The position numbers and the translations under genes were made by a program. 37,081 nt of DNA from contig SXUL01000057.1 of NCBI GenBank assembly GCA_005790545.1, positions 1 through 37,081 on the forward strand, read 5' to 3'. The notes below the pieces were generated by a model. It ran no database searches and was not told where the DNA came from. It worked only from the letters and a program-made list of their open reading frames with translations. Origin of the DNA: Planctomycetia bacterium. GTDB lineage: Bacteria > Planctomycetota > GCA-002687715. Positions within the stretch are counted from its first letter, which is position 1; each line of letters opens with the position of its first letter. Positions 16,926 to 23,449 of the stretch are shown here, one piece after another.

Positions 16926-17070
16926 CGGTTCGCCGCCTGCGCCGTGAGTGGGGTCCCGCTGAGCAGAGCCAACGAGCGCATCCGAGCGGCTCTGCGAAGC
17001 GGGATCACCCCCGAACAAAGCAGGCGGCGCAACCGCGTGCCGTATCGGCGCGCAGCGCATGGGGTCCCGC
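16926..17070 (+). repeat. Long imperfect hairpin with a competing alternative arm
   Basis: This lies in the 336-bp gap between the SDR and the beta-helix gene, where no coding frame convinces. Nested arms: CGGTTCGCCGCCTGC (16926-16940) with 17020-17035 (one bulge); TCCCGCT (16954-16960) with AGCGGGA (16998-17004), extended by GGGG/CCCC; CAGAGCC (16964-16970) with GGCTCTG (16988-16994). The loop is 17 nt. GGGGTCCCGC recurs at 16950-16959 and 17061-17070, so the AGCGGGA strand can pair on either side. There is no T-run. The rest of the gap (17071-17204) shows nothing clear. Confidence 0.55.
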
Positions 17071-17204
17071 GGAGGCAGGCGTTCGGAGCCATCCCGGCAG
17101 GCCCATGCGTGCCCATCCGGAATGACACCTCTGCAGTGCGGTTTGAGATCTGGCTCATGGCGAAAACACGGGATTTTCTCAAGACGGCGAGCTTGAGCGC
17201 GGGG

Positions 17205-17210
17205 TACGTT
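17205..17210 (+). promoter_or_regulatory. Putative leaderless -10 box (TACGTT) for the beta-helix gene
   Basis: TACGTT ends 5 nt before the GTG start at 17216. If used, the mRNA would begin at about the start codon and would not include the upstream hairpin region. No -35 match is seen. Confidence 0.4.
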
Positions 17211-17215
17211 TCTGT

Positions 17216-18814
17216 GTGAACACGAAGAGCCTTTCTTGTCTTCTTCTCCTCGCGGCGGGCTTGCTCGCCCAGGTTTCCGGTGCGCTCACGCTCAATCCCG
17301 CGCAGCCGGCGGGCGGCACGAACTACGCGGACTTCGCGAGCCTCGTGACGGCGCTGCAGAGCGGCATCGCGGGGCCGGTGGTGGTGGATGTGTTCGATGA
17401 TGGCGGGCCCTTCACTGCGCCCATGCTCTTCAGCACAACCAATGTGAACTGGTCCACCGGTCAGCAACCTGCATCCGTGGCCGCGAACGGCACAGCGGTG
17501 CTGGTGCTCGCGCAGTTCCCCGGCAGCTCCAACCTCAACACGCTGACCATTCGGGCGGCCGTTGGAGAAACTCCCGTGCTCGATGCCACAGGTCTCAGCA
17601 TGGGCGTGTTCTGGAACGGTGCCGATCACGTCACTCTCGAAGGTCTCGAGATCCGTGGCGCGATGTTTGATGGCGTCAGCATGTACAGCGAGACGCAGCA
17701 CGGCCTCATCGATGGTGCCGCCGTGCGCCGCTGTCGCATTCATGCGTGCGGCGGCTCCGGCATCGTCATCTACGGCAACCTGCCCCATCCGCAGAATGTC
17801 CTGATCGAATCCAACTTCTTCTGGAATCTGCAACAGACCAACGGCGGCGGATTCAACACCCTCGCTCGTTTCGGATATGTGAGCTGGCGTCGGCAGAATG
17901 GCCTCGTCATTCGCGGCAACACTTTTGCCGTGACCTCTGCTGTGGGCTCGCAGTTCGCCGTGCTCGGTACGAATCCCGGCAGCATCACCGAGACAGCGCC
18001 GCTCGTCATCTCCGACAACATCGTGCTGAAGCTCTCGGGCGGCGCGCGCCCGACCCTCATGCTGCCGGACATCGGCACGGTGAGCGGCATCCCGGCAAGC
18101 ATGAACCACAACTGCTGGCACGACGCGACAGGCGGCGTGCTCGCGCTCTCGGGCCCGGGCGGCGCCGTGGCCTCGCTCACGCTGCAGGCGTGGCAGAGCG
18201 TGGCTCAACGTGACGGCGCGAGCGTCACCGCGGATCCGCAACTCATCGATGTCGCCAACGGCGACCTCCATCTGGCAATGGGTTCACCGGCCATTGGCGC
18301 CGGTAGCACTGGCTACCTGGCTATGGACATCGACGGTGAATTGCGGGATGCCGCGCCCGACATGGGCGCGGATGAATGCCTCACCATGCAGCTTCCCGTT
18401 GTGCAGGCCCTCGGCGCTGGATCCATCAACAGTTCCGGCAACACGGCCCTGCTCTCCACTCCCCTGCTCCCCTCCATCGGCAACGCCGGTTTCGCCGTGA
18501 TGGTGGATCAAGTGCCTGCCGGCGCCAACGTGTGGCTGTTCGCCTCCATTGGCACAGCAGCACAAGGTCAGACACTTGCGCCCGGCATCACACTCTGGCT
18601 TGATCTCCCGAGCATGCTCGCCCTCTCACAGGCAGGCGTCGCGCCGTTCGGCCCCTTGCCCGCGGGCGTCGGCGGCAGCACGGGTTTCGCGTTGCCCCTT
18701 CCTCCGGATCCCGCGTTGAACGGACTTGTGCTCGGATTGCAGGCCTGCCTCCTCGATGCAGGCGTTGCCGCAGGCTACGCGGTGTCGAACGGACTCCGTC
18801 TCACCATTCACTGA
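17216..18814 (+). CDS. Secreted right-handed beta-helix protein
   Basis: A 532-aa protein with a GTG start and a cleavable signal peptide (LSCLLLLAAGLLAQVSGA). Residues about 90-300 form parallel beta-helix rungs of the pectate-lyase-like type (VTLEGLEIRG, GLIDGAAVRRCRIHACGGSGIVI, NVLIESNFFWN, GLVIRGNTFAV). The segment DLHLAMGSPAIGAG followed by MDIDGELRDAAPDMGADE is the usual end of such helices in planctomycete secreted proteins. A C-terminal beta domain of about 140 residues ends VSNGLRLTIH, which may be a sorting or surface-attachment module (inference). No polysaccharide-lyase active site could be identified, so binding or structural function is as likely as catalysis. Confidence 0.85.
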   Translation: MNTKSLSCLLLLAAGLLAQVSGALTLNPAQPAGGTNYADFASLVTALQSGIAGPVVVDVFDDGGPFTAPMLFSTTNVNWSTGQQPASVAANGTAVLVLAQFPGSSNLNTLTIRAAVGETPVLDATGLSMGVFWNGADHVTLEGLEIRGAMFDGVSMYSETQHGLIDGAAVRRCRIHACGGSGIVIYGNLPHPQNVLIESNFFWNLQQTNGGGFNTLARFGYVSWRRQNGLVIRGNTFAVTSAVGSQFAVLGTNPGSITETAPLVISDNIVLKLSGGARPTLMLPDIGTVSGIPASMNHNCWHDATGGVLALSGPGGAVASLTLQAWQSVAQRDGASVTADPQLIDVANGDLHLAMGSPAIGAGSTGYLAMDIDGELRDAAPDMGADECLTMQLPVVQALGAGSINSSGNTALLSTPLLPSIGNAGFAVMVDQVPAGANVWLFASIGTAAQGQTLAPGITLWLDLPSMLALSQAGVAPFGPLPAGVGGSTGFALPLPPDPALNGLVLGLQACLLDAGVAAGYAVSNGLRLTIH

Positions 18815-18823
18815 GCGCTCCGT

Positions 18824-18829
18824 TATCCT
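18824..18829 (+). promoter_or_regulatory. Putative leaderless -10 box (TATCCT)
   Basis: TATCCT ends 6 nt before ATG 18836, in the 21-bp gap after the beta-helix gene. The hexamer equals that before the E1 gene. No -35 match is seen. Confidence 0.45.
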
Positions 18830-18835
18830 CCTGCC

Positions 18836-19744
18836 ATGCGCGTCGCCGTCCTCGGTCTCGGCGCCATGGGTGCACCCATGGCACGGAACATCCACGCTGC
18901 GGGTCATGAACTCTGCGTGTTCAATCGCACGCGCGAACGTGCACTGCCGTTCGCCACGCTCGGCGCCACGATTGCCGAGACGCCCGCAGCGGCAGCGCGG
19001 GGTGCCGCCGTCCTGCTCGTGAATGTCAGCGACACTCCGGATGTGACCGGGATGCTGTTCGCACCCGGTAGTGGCGCCGTCGAAGGTCTCTCCGCGGGCA
19101 GTCTCGTCATTGACTGCAGCACGATTGCCCCGGCCGCTGCGCGTGCGCACGCAGCGCGACTCGCAGAACACGGCATTGGCTGCGTGGACGCGCCGGTGAG
19201 TGGTGGCCCTGAAGGGGCCGCTCGCGGAACTCTGGCCATCATGTGCGGCGCAACGACCGCCGATTTCGAACGCGCCCTGCCCATTCTGAAACTCCTGGGA
19301 CAGCGCATTGTCCACGTCGGACCGCCGGGCGCAGGTCAGATCGCGAAGGCGGTGAATCAAGTGGTCATCGCGGGCACCTATCAGGCGCTGGCCGAGGGAC
19401 TCGCGCTGGCAGCCGGCCTCGGAGCCGACGCCACACGTGTGCTGGACGCCATCAGCGCAGGCGCAGCGCGTTCCTGGGTGTTGGAGAACCGCGCGGGCAA
19501 CATGCTGCGCGATGACTACCCCGCAGGCTTTCGCATGAAACTGCACCGGAAGGACCTGCGGATCGCCCTCGAAGAAGCGGAGCGCGCGGGGGTCCGCATC
19601 CCGCTCACGGAGCTCGTGGCCGCATGCGAAGACCGGCTCATCGCAGCAGGCCTTGGCGACGCCGATGTCTCGGCGCTCGCACGTGCCGTACGCGAGGATG
19701 CCCACCTTCCCCCCGGACCGTTCCCACACTCGGAGACACCATGA
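18836..19744 (+). CDS. 3-hydroxyisobutyrate dehydrogenase-like NAD(P)-dependent oxidoreductase
   Basis: A 302-aa beta-hydroxyacid dehydrogenase. The Rossmann loop GLGAMG is at 7-12, the substrate motif [11 protein letters not shown] is near 120, and the catalytic Lys171 lies in [11 protein letters not shown]. Family members include 3-hydroxyisobutyrate dehydrogenase (valine degradation) and tartronate-semialdehyde reductase (glyoxylate/glucarate pathways). The sequence alone does not decide between them. The next gene, a sugar-isomerase-fold protein, overlaps by ATGA and favours a role in sugar-acid metabolism (inference). Confidence 0.92.
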   Translation: MRVAVLGLGAMGAPMARNIHAAGHELCVFNRTRERALPFATLGATIAETPAAAARGAAVLLVNVSDTPDVTGMLFAPGSGAVEGLSAGSLVIDCSTIAPAAARAHAARLAEHGIGCVDAPVSGGPEGAARGTLAIMCGATTADFERALPILKLLGQRIVHVGPPGAGQIAKAVNQVVIAGTYQALAEGLALAAGLGADATRVLDAISAGAARSWVLENRAGNMLRDDYPAGFRMKLHRKDLRIALEEAERAGVRIPLTELVAACEDRLIAAGLGDADVSALARAVREDAHLPPGPFPHSETP

Positions 19745-20682
19745 CCACGCCTGCCGACCTTGGCCGCAGGGATTTCCTCGGGCTCACGTTCGGCGCCGCC
19801 GCTGCCGGCACACTGCTCGCCGGCTGCGCGACGGAACCGACGCCGTCGAAGCCCATCACCAGCAAAGCGCCACTGTTCAAGATCTCACTCGCCGAGTGGT
19901 CGCTGCATCGCCGACTGCGAGCGGGCGGCATGACCAATCTCGATTTCCCGCGCGTGGCGCGCGAGGAATTCGGCATCGACGCAGTGGAGTTCGTCAGTGC
20001 CTTCTTCAGGGAAAAGGCGCAGGACAGTGCCTATCTCGGCGAACTGCGCGCGCGTGCGAACTCCGAAGGCGTCAGCATGCTGCTCATCATGATTGATGGC
20101 GAGGGTGCTTTGGGCGCTCCCGATGCCAGCGCCCGCAAATCCGCCCTCCTGAGCCACGTGCGCTGGCTCGAAGCAGCCCGTGCACTCGGTTGTCACAGCA
20201 TTCGCGTGAATGCCGTCTCGGAAGGGACGCGCGATGAGCAACTCAATCTGCTGGCGGAGGGCATGCACGCACTCACAGAGGTTGGCGCGGGCATCGGCAT
20301 CAATGTGCTCGTGGAAAACCATGGTGGTCTCAGCTCTGATGGGCGTTTCCTTGCGGAGCTGATGCGCCGCGTGGGGCACCCACGTTTCGGAACGCTGCCG
20401 GATTTCGGCAACTTCACCCTCGCCCCGGGCGAGGAATACGACCGCTACAAGGGAGTCGCCGAACTCATGCCGTGGGCCAAGGCCGTGAGCGCCAAGTCCC
20501 ATGATTTCGATGAGCACGGCCTGGAAACACACACGGACTATGCCCGCATGCTCGGCATCGTCCTCGGCGCCGGATACCACGGTCACATCGGTGTCGAATA
20601 CGAGGGCAACCAACTCAGCGAGCAGGAAGGCATCCTCGCCACCAAACGCCTGCTCGAAGTCGTGCGCTCCCTGCAGACCTGA
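19741..20682 (+). CDS. Tat-exported lipoprotein, sugar phosphate isomerase/epimerase-like TIM barrel
   Basis: A 313-aa protein from ATG 19741, overlapping the preceding stop as ATGA. The N-terminus combines a twin-arginine motif (GRRDFLGL, Arg9-Arg10) with a perfect lipobox LAGC (Cys29), so it should be exported folded and lipid-anchored. The rest is a xylose-isomerase-like TIM barrel with [41 protein letters not shown] and HIGVEYEGN. These Glu, His and Asp residues match the divalent-metal site of the AP-endonuclease-2 fold family. Such exported isomerase-like proteins are common in planctomycetes. The substrate is unknown. Confidence 0.88.
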   Translation: MTTPADLGRRDFLGLTFGAAAAGTLLAGCATEPTPSKPITSKAPLFKISLAEWSLHRRLRAGGMTNLDFPRVAREEFGIDAVEFVSAFFREKAQDSAYLGELRARANSEGVSMLLIMIDGEGALGAPDASARKSALLSHVRWLEAARALGCHSIRVNAVSEGTRDEQLNLLAEGMHALTEVGAGIGINVLVENHGGLSSDGRFLAELMRRVGHPRFGTLPDFGNFTLAPGEEYDRYKGVAELMPWAKAVSAKSHDFDEHGLETHTDYARMLGIVLGAGYHGHIGVEYEGNQLSEQEGILATKRLLEVVRSLQT

Positions 20683-20722
20683 GTTCGCGTCCCTCTTCTG
20701 CCTTCTTGCCGTCAGCTGCGCC

Positions 20723-21058
20723 GTGATCGTGCCCGGCACTGACGGAGCCGTGGCCGTCGGAAGCGCGCGCACCGCAGTCACCGACGGCGTGCGCAAGATC
20801 GATGCCTGCGGCTTGATCCTCGATCTGGCAGCCTCCCCACCAGCCTTGGTGATCGGCACCCTTCAATCACGCAGCCGCGACGTTGGAGCGTTGCGACTTT
20901 GCACCCGCGAGATCGCGGGCCTGTCCGTGGATTGCGGCGCCGCGCGGCTCGGGCACACATGCCTCGCCGTCGCCGCCTGGAGGGAGTCTCGACATGCAAT
21001 GGATGATCCCTGTGTTCCTGCTCGCAGCCTGTCAACAAGATCTTCTGCTGGTGGATGA
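20723..21058 (+). CDS. Possible small protein, unrecognised
   Basis: A 111-aa reading frame from GTG 20723 with GC-rich third positions up to about 20990, filling the gap after the TIM-barrel gene. The frame stays open further upstream and there encodes a hydrophobic segment FASLFCLLAVSC, but no ATG, GTG or TTG precedes it outside the previous gene. The true start, or a frameshift, is therefore unresolved. Its last 65 nt overlap the next small gene, a longer overlap than elsewhere here, and codon use favours the other frame there. No family is recognised. Confidence 0.3.
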   Translation: MIVPGTDGAVAVGSARTAVTDGVRKIDACGLILDLAASPPALVIGTLQSRSRDVGALRLCTREIAGLSVDCGAARLGHTCLAVAAWRESRHAMDDPCVPARSLSTRSSAGG

Positions 21059-21332
21059 AGCGCATTGGGGGCTGGCGGCGCGCGTCAGCACTGTCGGCTC
21101 ACCCATCGCAGTTCAGGCCGGCGCATCCCGCACACTCATCACCACGCTGCCAGCAGAGGGGGCTGCTGCGCCCTGTGATGCGGGCGCACTCGGATCCGTA
21201 GCCGTGATCTCGCGGGGTCGGCTCGACTGGAACGATGCCTCTGCTCTCCGTCATGTCATTGCCACCGGCGCAGCCGCTGAACTTCTCGTCGCTTCCGGGC
21301 GCGTGACGCCTCTGCAGGGAGTCGCGCGATGA
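20994..21332 (+). CDS. Small exported or membrane protein, unrecognised
   Basis: A 112-aa protein. AGGGAG lies about 7 nt before ATG 20994, a real Shine-Dalgarno sequence, which is uncommon in this window. The N-terminus MQWMIPVFLLAACQQD is a short hydrophobic stretch with a lipobox-like LAAC, but without a basic n-region, so either a lipoprotein or a short membrane anchor fits. The segment LLLVDEAHWGLAARVSTVG follows. It faintly recalls TadE-like pilus proteins, which I do not consider established. It overlaps the next gene by ATGA. Confidence 0.55.
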   Translation: MQWMIPVFLLAACQQDLLLVDEAHWGLAARVSTVGSPIAVQAGASRTLITTLPAEGAAAPCDAGALGSVAVISRGRLDWNDASALRHVIATGAAAELLVASGRVTPLQGVAR

Positions 21333-21754
21333 GGGTGCAGCGCGTCTTCGTGCTGCTCTTGCTCATGGTGCATGGCTGCGCGGCGCCAGACGCGGCACAG
21401 TTCGTGGAGCACACCTCCGTCGGACTTTCTCTCGACGCAGGCGAAAGCTTCAGTGCACCTTTGGTGCTTTCCCTGGGTACCACGCGGCGTGTCCTTGCCC
21501 GCGTCCCGCAGCGCCGTCGCGGCGAGCGAGCGGGGCAACTCGAAGATCTGCTCGCAGCAGTCGAACTCGTTCCTGATCCAGCGGCCGCGAAGGACGACGT
21601 GCTGCGCCTCGATGCCGTGCTTGTCTCCGGACGGGCAGCACGCATCGCCCTCCTGCCCGAGGAGGAACGCATCCGGCTCTGGCATGAGGGCTTGCGTCTC
21701 GGCGCGCGCGATTCGAGGGTATGCACGGGAGACGCGATCGTCGGCGGCAATTGA
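21329..21754 (+). CDS. Small lipoprotein, unrecognised
   Basis: A 141-aa protein whose ATG overlaps the previous stop (ATGA), so the two are translationally coupled. The signal peptide MRVQRVFVLLLLMVHGC ends in a lipobox-like VHGC (Cys17). The mature part is hydrophilic with a basic run (ARVPQRRRGERAG) and no recognised domain. Possibly a partner of the preceding small protein at the membrane. Confidence 0.6.
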   Translation: MRVQRVFVLLLLMVHGCAAPDAAQFVEHTSVGLSLDAGESFSAPLVLSLGTTRRVLARVPQRRRGERAGQLEDLLAAVELVPDPAAAKDDVLRLDAVLVSGRAARIALLPEEERIRLWHEGLRLGARDSRVCTGDAIVGGN

Positions 21755-21813
21755 CTGCCGCGGTACGCATGGCACACTCGGACTCCCTGCGGCAACCAGC
21801 AAGGAGTCCCGCC

Positions 21814-22458
21814 ATGCGTCTTGTCCACTCGACCCTCTTCGCCATTGTTCCATTCTTCCTGTGGAGCTGCGCCTGCTGCAATGACTGCGAGTAGCCAACA
21901 GCAGCAACGGAAGCTCCCGTCGCGGCAGCAGCCCCGCAAGCAGGCGCGACAGCGGGCAGCGCTGCGGCGGCTGCCATGCCCGCGCCCGAGCGCTACCCGG
22001 AACAGGAACTGTTGAGGAACCTCGCGGGCGAATGGGATTGCGAAAACTGGATGATGATGGACCCGTCGCAACCGGCCATGACCTCCAAAGGCACGATGAG
22101 ATCGCGGCTCCAGACGCCCAATGAATACTGGGTGATCGCCGACTACAAGTCCGAGATGATGGGCATGGCCTTCTCCGGCCACTCGATCTTCGGCTACGAC
22201 ATCACGCTGAAGAAGTGGGTGGGAACCTGGATCGACAGCATGGCTCCCATCATCATGAACTCGACCGCCGAGTGGAATCCGGTCACGAAGACGTGGACAT
22301 CCTGGGCCGACTTCATCGACCCGGCCAGCGAGCAGCCCATGAAGTTCAGGATGACGACCGAAGTGAAGAGCGCCGACAACCACTTCTTCACCATGTACAT
22401 CGTCACGCCAGAAGGCGAGTTCAAGAACATGACCATCAATTACACGCGCAGAAAATGA
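21814..22458 (+). pseudogene. Lipoprotein gene with DUF1579-like domain, interrupted by in-frame TAG
   Basis: AAGGAG lies 7 nt before ATG 21814, the best ribosome binding site in the window. The first 26 codons encode a lipoprotein signal (LFAIVPFFLWSC, then ACCNDCE). TAG follows at 21892-21894. The same frame then runs on through an Ala/Pro-rich linker (PTAATEAPVAAAAPQAG) into the DUF1579-like domain without further stops. This is what a single lipoprotein gene with one nonsense codon would look like. Options are a recent mutation, a sequence error or readthrough. The downstream part is listed separately as the open frame from 21976. Confidence 0.6.
21976..22458 (+). CDS. DUF1579-like domain protein
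   Basis: A 160-aa open frame from the first ATG after the internal TAG. It matches DUF1579-type proteins: LLRNLAGEWDCENW, SKGTMRSRL, YWVIADYKSEMMGMAFSGHSIFGYD, KKWVGTWIDSM, then MTTEVKS and FFTMYIVTPEGEFKNM. The family folds as a small beta barrel of unknown function and is often exported. Without the upstream signal it would stay in the cytoplasm, and no ribosome binding site precedes this ATG, so independent translation is doubtful. Its 3' end overlaps the convergent HDOD gene by 19 bp. Confidence 0.7.
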   Translation: MPAPERYPEQELLRNLAGEWDCENWMMMDPSQPAMTSKGTMRSRLQTPNEYWVIADYKSEMMGMAFSGHSIFGYDITLKKWVGTWIDSMAPIIMNSTAEWNPVTKTWTSWADFIDPASEQPMKFRMTTEVKSADNHFFTMYIVTPEGEFKNMTINYTRRK

Positions 22459-23417
22459 AGTGATTGAGCGCTGCCCGCACCGGCGGCCATGAGTGCTGGC
22501 ACATCCTCTTCCAGCCAGCGCACCACGTGCCCGCGATCCACGCCCGGCAAGACGAGAGCTGCGGACGCGAGCACGTCGAAAGGCCGCATGAACCGGCCGA
22601 ATCCGAGGGCGTGGCAGACATCGGAACTGACTTCGGCCACGCAGGTGGTGAGAAACTCCGCTGTCCGCGGCTCATCTCCGCGCCGACCATTCATGTGATG
22701 GAACGCGGCGTCGGCCACGGACTCAGGGAGCCCCCAACTCGCCGCGAGACGCTGGCCCACCACGCGGTGGAGACACTCGACAATGATCTCCGCGGCACCA
22801 TCACGGCAGGGCTGTTCCGGCAGCGCACCCCGCGCTTCAAGCGCCTTGAGAAGCGGCAGACGACCGATGTCATGCAGAAGGCCTGCTGTGTGACATTGCT
22901 CGTCATCGAGCCCGAGCCTTGCGCCGAGAGAGCGCGCCAGTTCCGCACAGACGATGGCGTGTGTGGACTCCATCTCGGCCCAGGCCCTGGATTTCATGCC
23001 CGCGGCGGTCCGACAGAGCACCGCACTCAGGATCACCTCACGCATGCGCCGGATACCGATGCGTCCGAGCGCGTCCTGGATGCTCCGGCTCTTCCCTGCA
23101 CGCCCGGCATAGAGCGGCGAATTCGCCTGACGCAGGACGAGGGCGGCGAGCACCGGGTCTGCGGAGATACGCACGGAAACACCGGCGAAGTCAACATCCG
23201 CAGCCTTCAACGCTTGCAGGGCCTGCATGGCCGTATGCGGTGTCGGCGGGAGGACCAGTGTCCCCTCGGTGACGAACTTCGAGATGTCATCGAGGAGCGT
23301 TCGTTCCTCCGGCAGAAGCCGGCTCGGGCCGGGCAACTCCAGCCGCGGCGCAGCGAACGCAGCGCTCAGGTACCAGCCTGCCTCAAGTCCCTGCTTGACG
23401 GGTGTCGTGGAGATCAA
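22440..23417 (-). CDS. HDOD-domain signalling protein
   Basis: A 325-aa protein with a TTG start at 23417. The HDOD domain covers about residues 55-260. It opens with LPPTPHTAMQALQAL, has DPVLAALVLRQANSPLYAG, and keeps an intact LLHDIGRLPLL with the His-Asp pair, whereas many HDOD proteins have lost these metal residues. HDOD proteins act in bacterial signalling, often around cyclic-di-GMP and surface motility. It is the last gene of a HEAT / GspE-like / HDOD operon. An ATG overlapping the GspE stop (23450) is in frame but reads only 8 codons before TGA, so it is not the start. The gene ends with TAA, the only one seen here. Confidence 0.85.
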   Translation of the reverse strand: MISTTPVKQGLEAGWYLSAAFAAPRLELPGPSRLLPEERTLLDDISKFVTEGTLVLPPTPHTAMQALQALKAADVDFAGVSVRISADPVLAALVLRQANSPLYAGRAGKSRSIQDALGRIGIRRMREVILSAVLCRTAAGMKSRAWAEMESTHAIVCAELARSLGARLGLDDEQCHTAGLLHDIGRLPLLKALEARGALPEQPCRDGAAEIIVECLHRVVGQRLAASWGLPESVADAAFHHMNGRRGDEPRTAEFLTTCVAEVSSDVCHALGFGRFMRPFDVLASAALVLPGVDRGHVVRWLEEDVPALMAAGAGSAQSLHFLRV

Positions 23418-23449
23418 CGTGCGTCATCGTTTCGGGTGCTGGTGCGTCA

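Noticed and set aside
17043-17058. 16-bp near-repeat (one mismatch) of 17043-17058 at 25223-25238
   Set aside because: Too short and GC-rich to separate from chance. Flanks do not match.
21892-21894. TAG as a pyrrolysine codon
   Set aside because: No pyrrolysine genes are in the window and the site is a variable linker. The ATP-grasp fragment at the left edge is not evidence for pylC.
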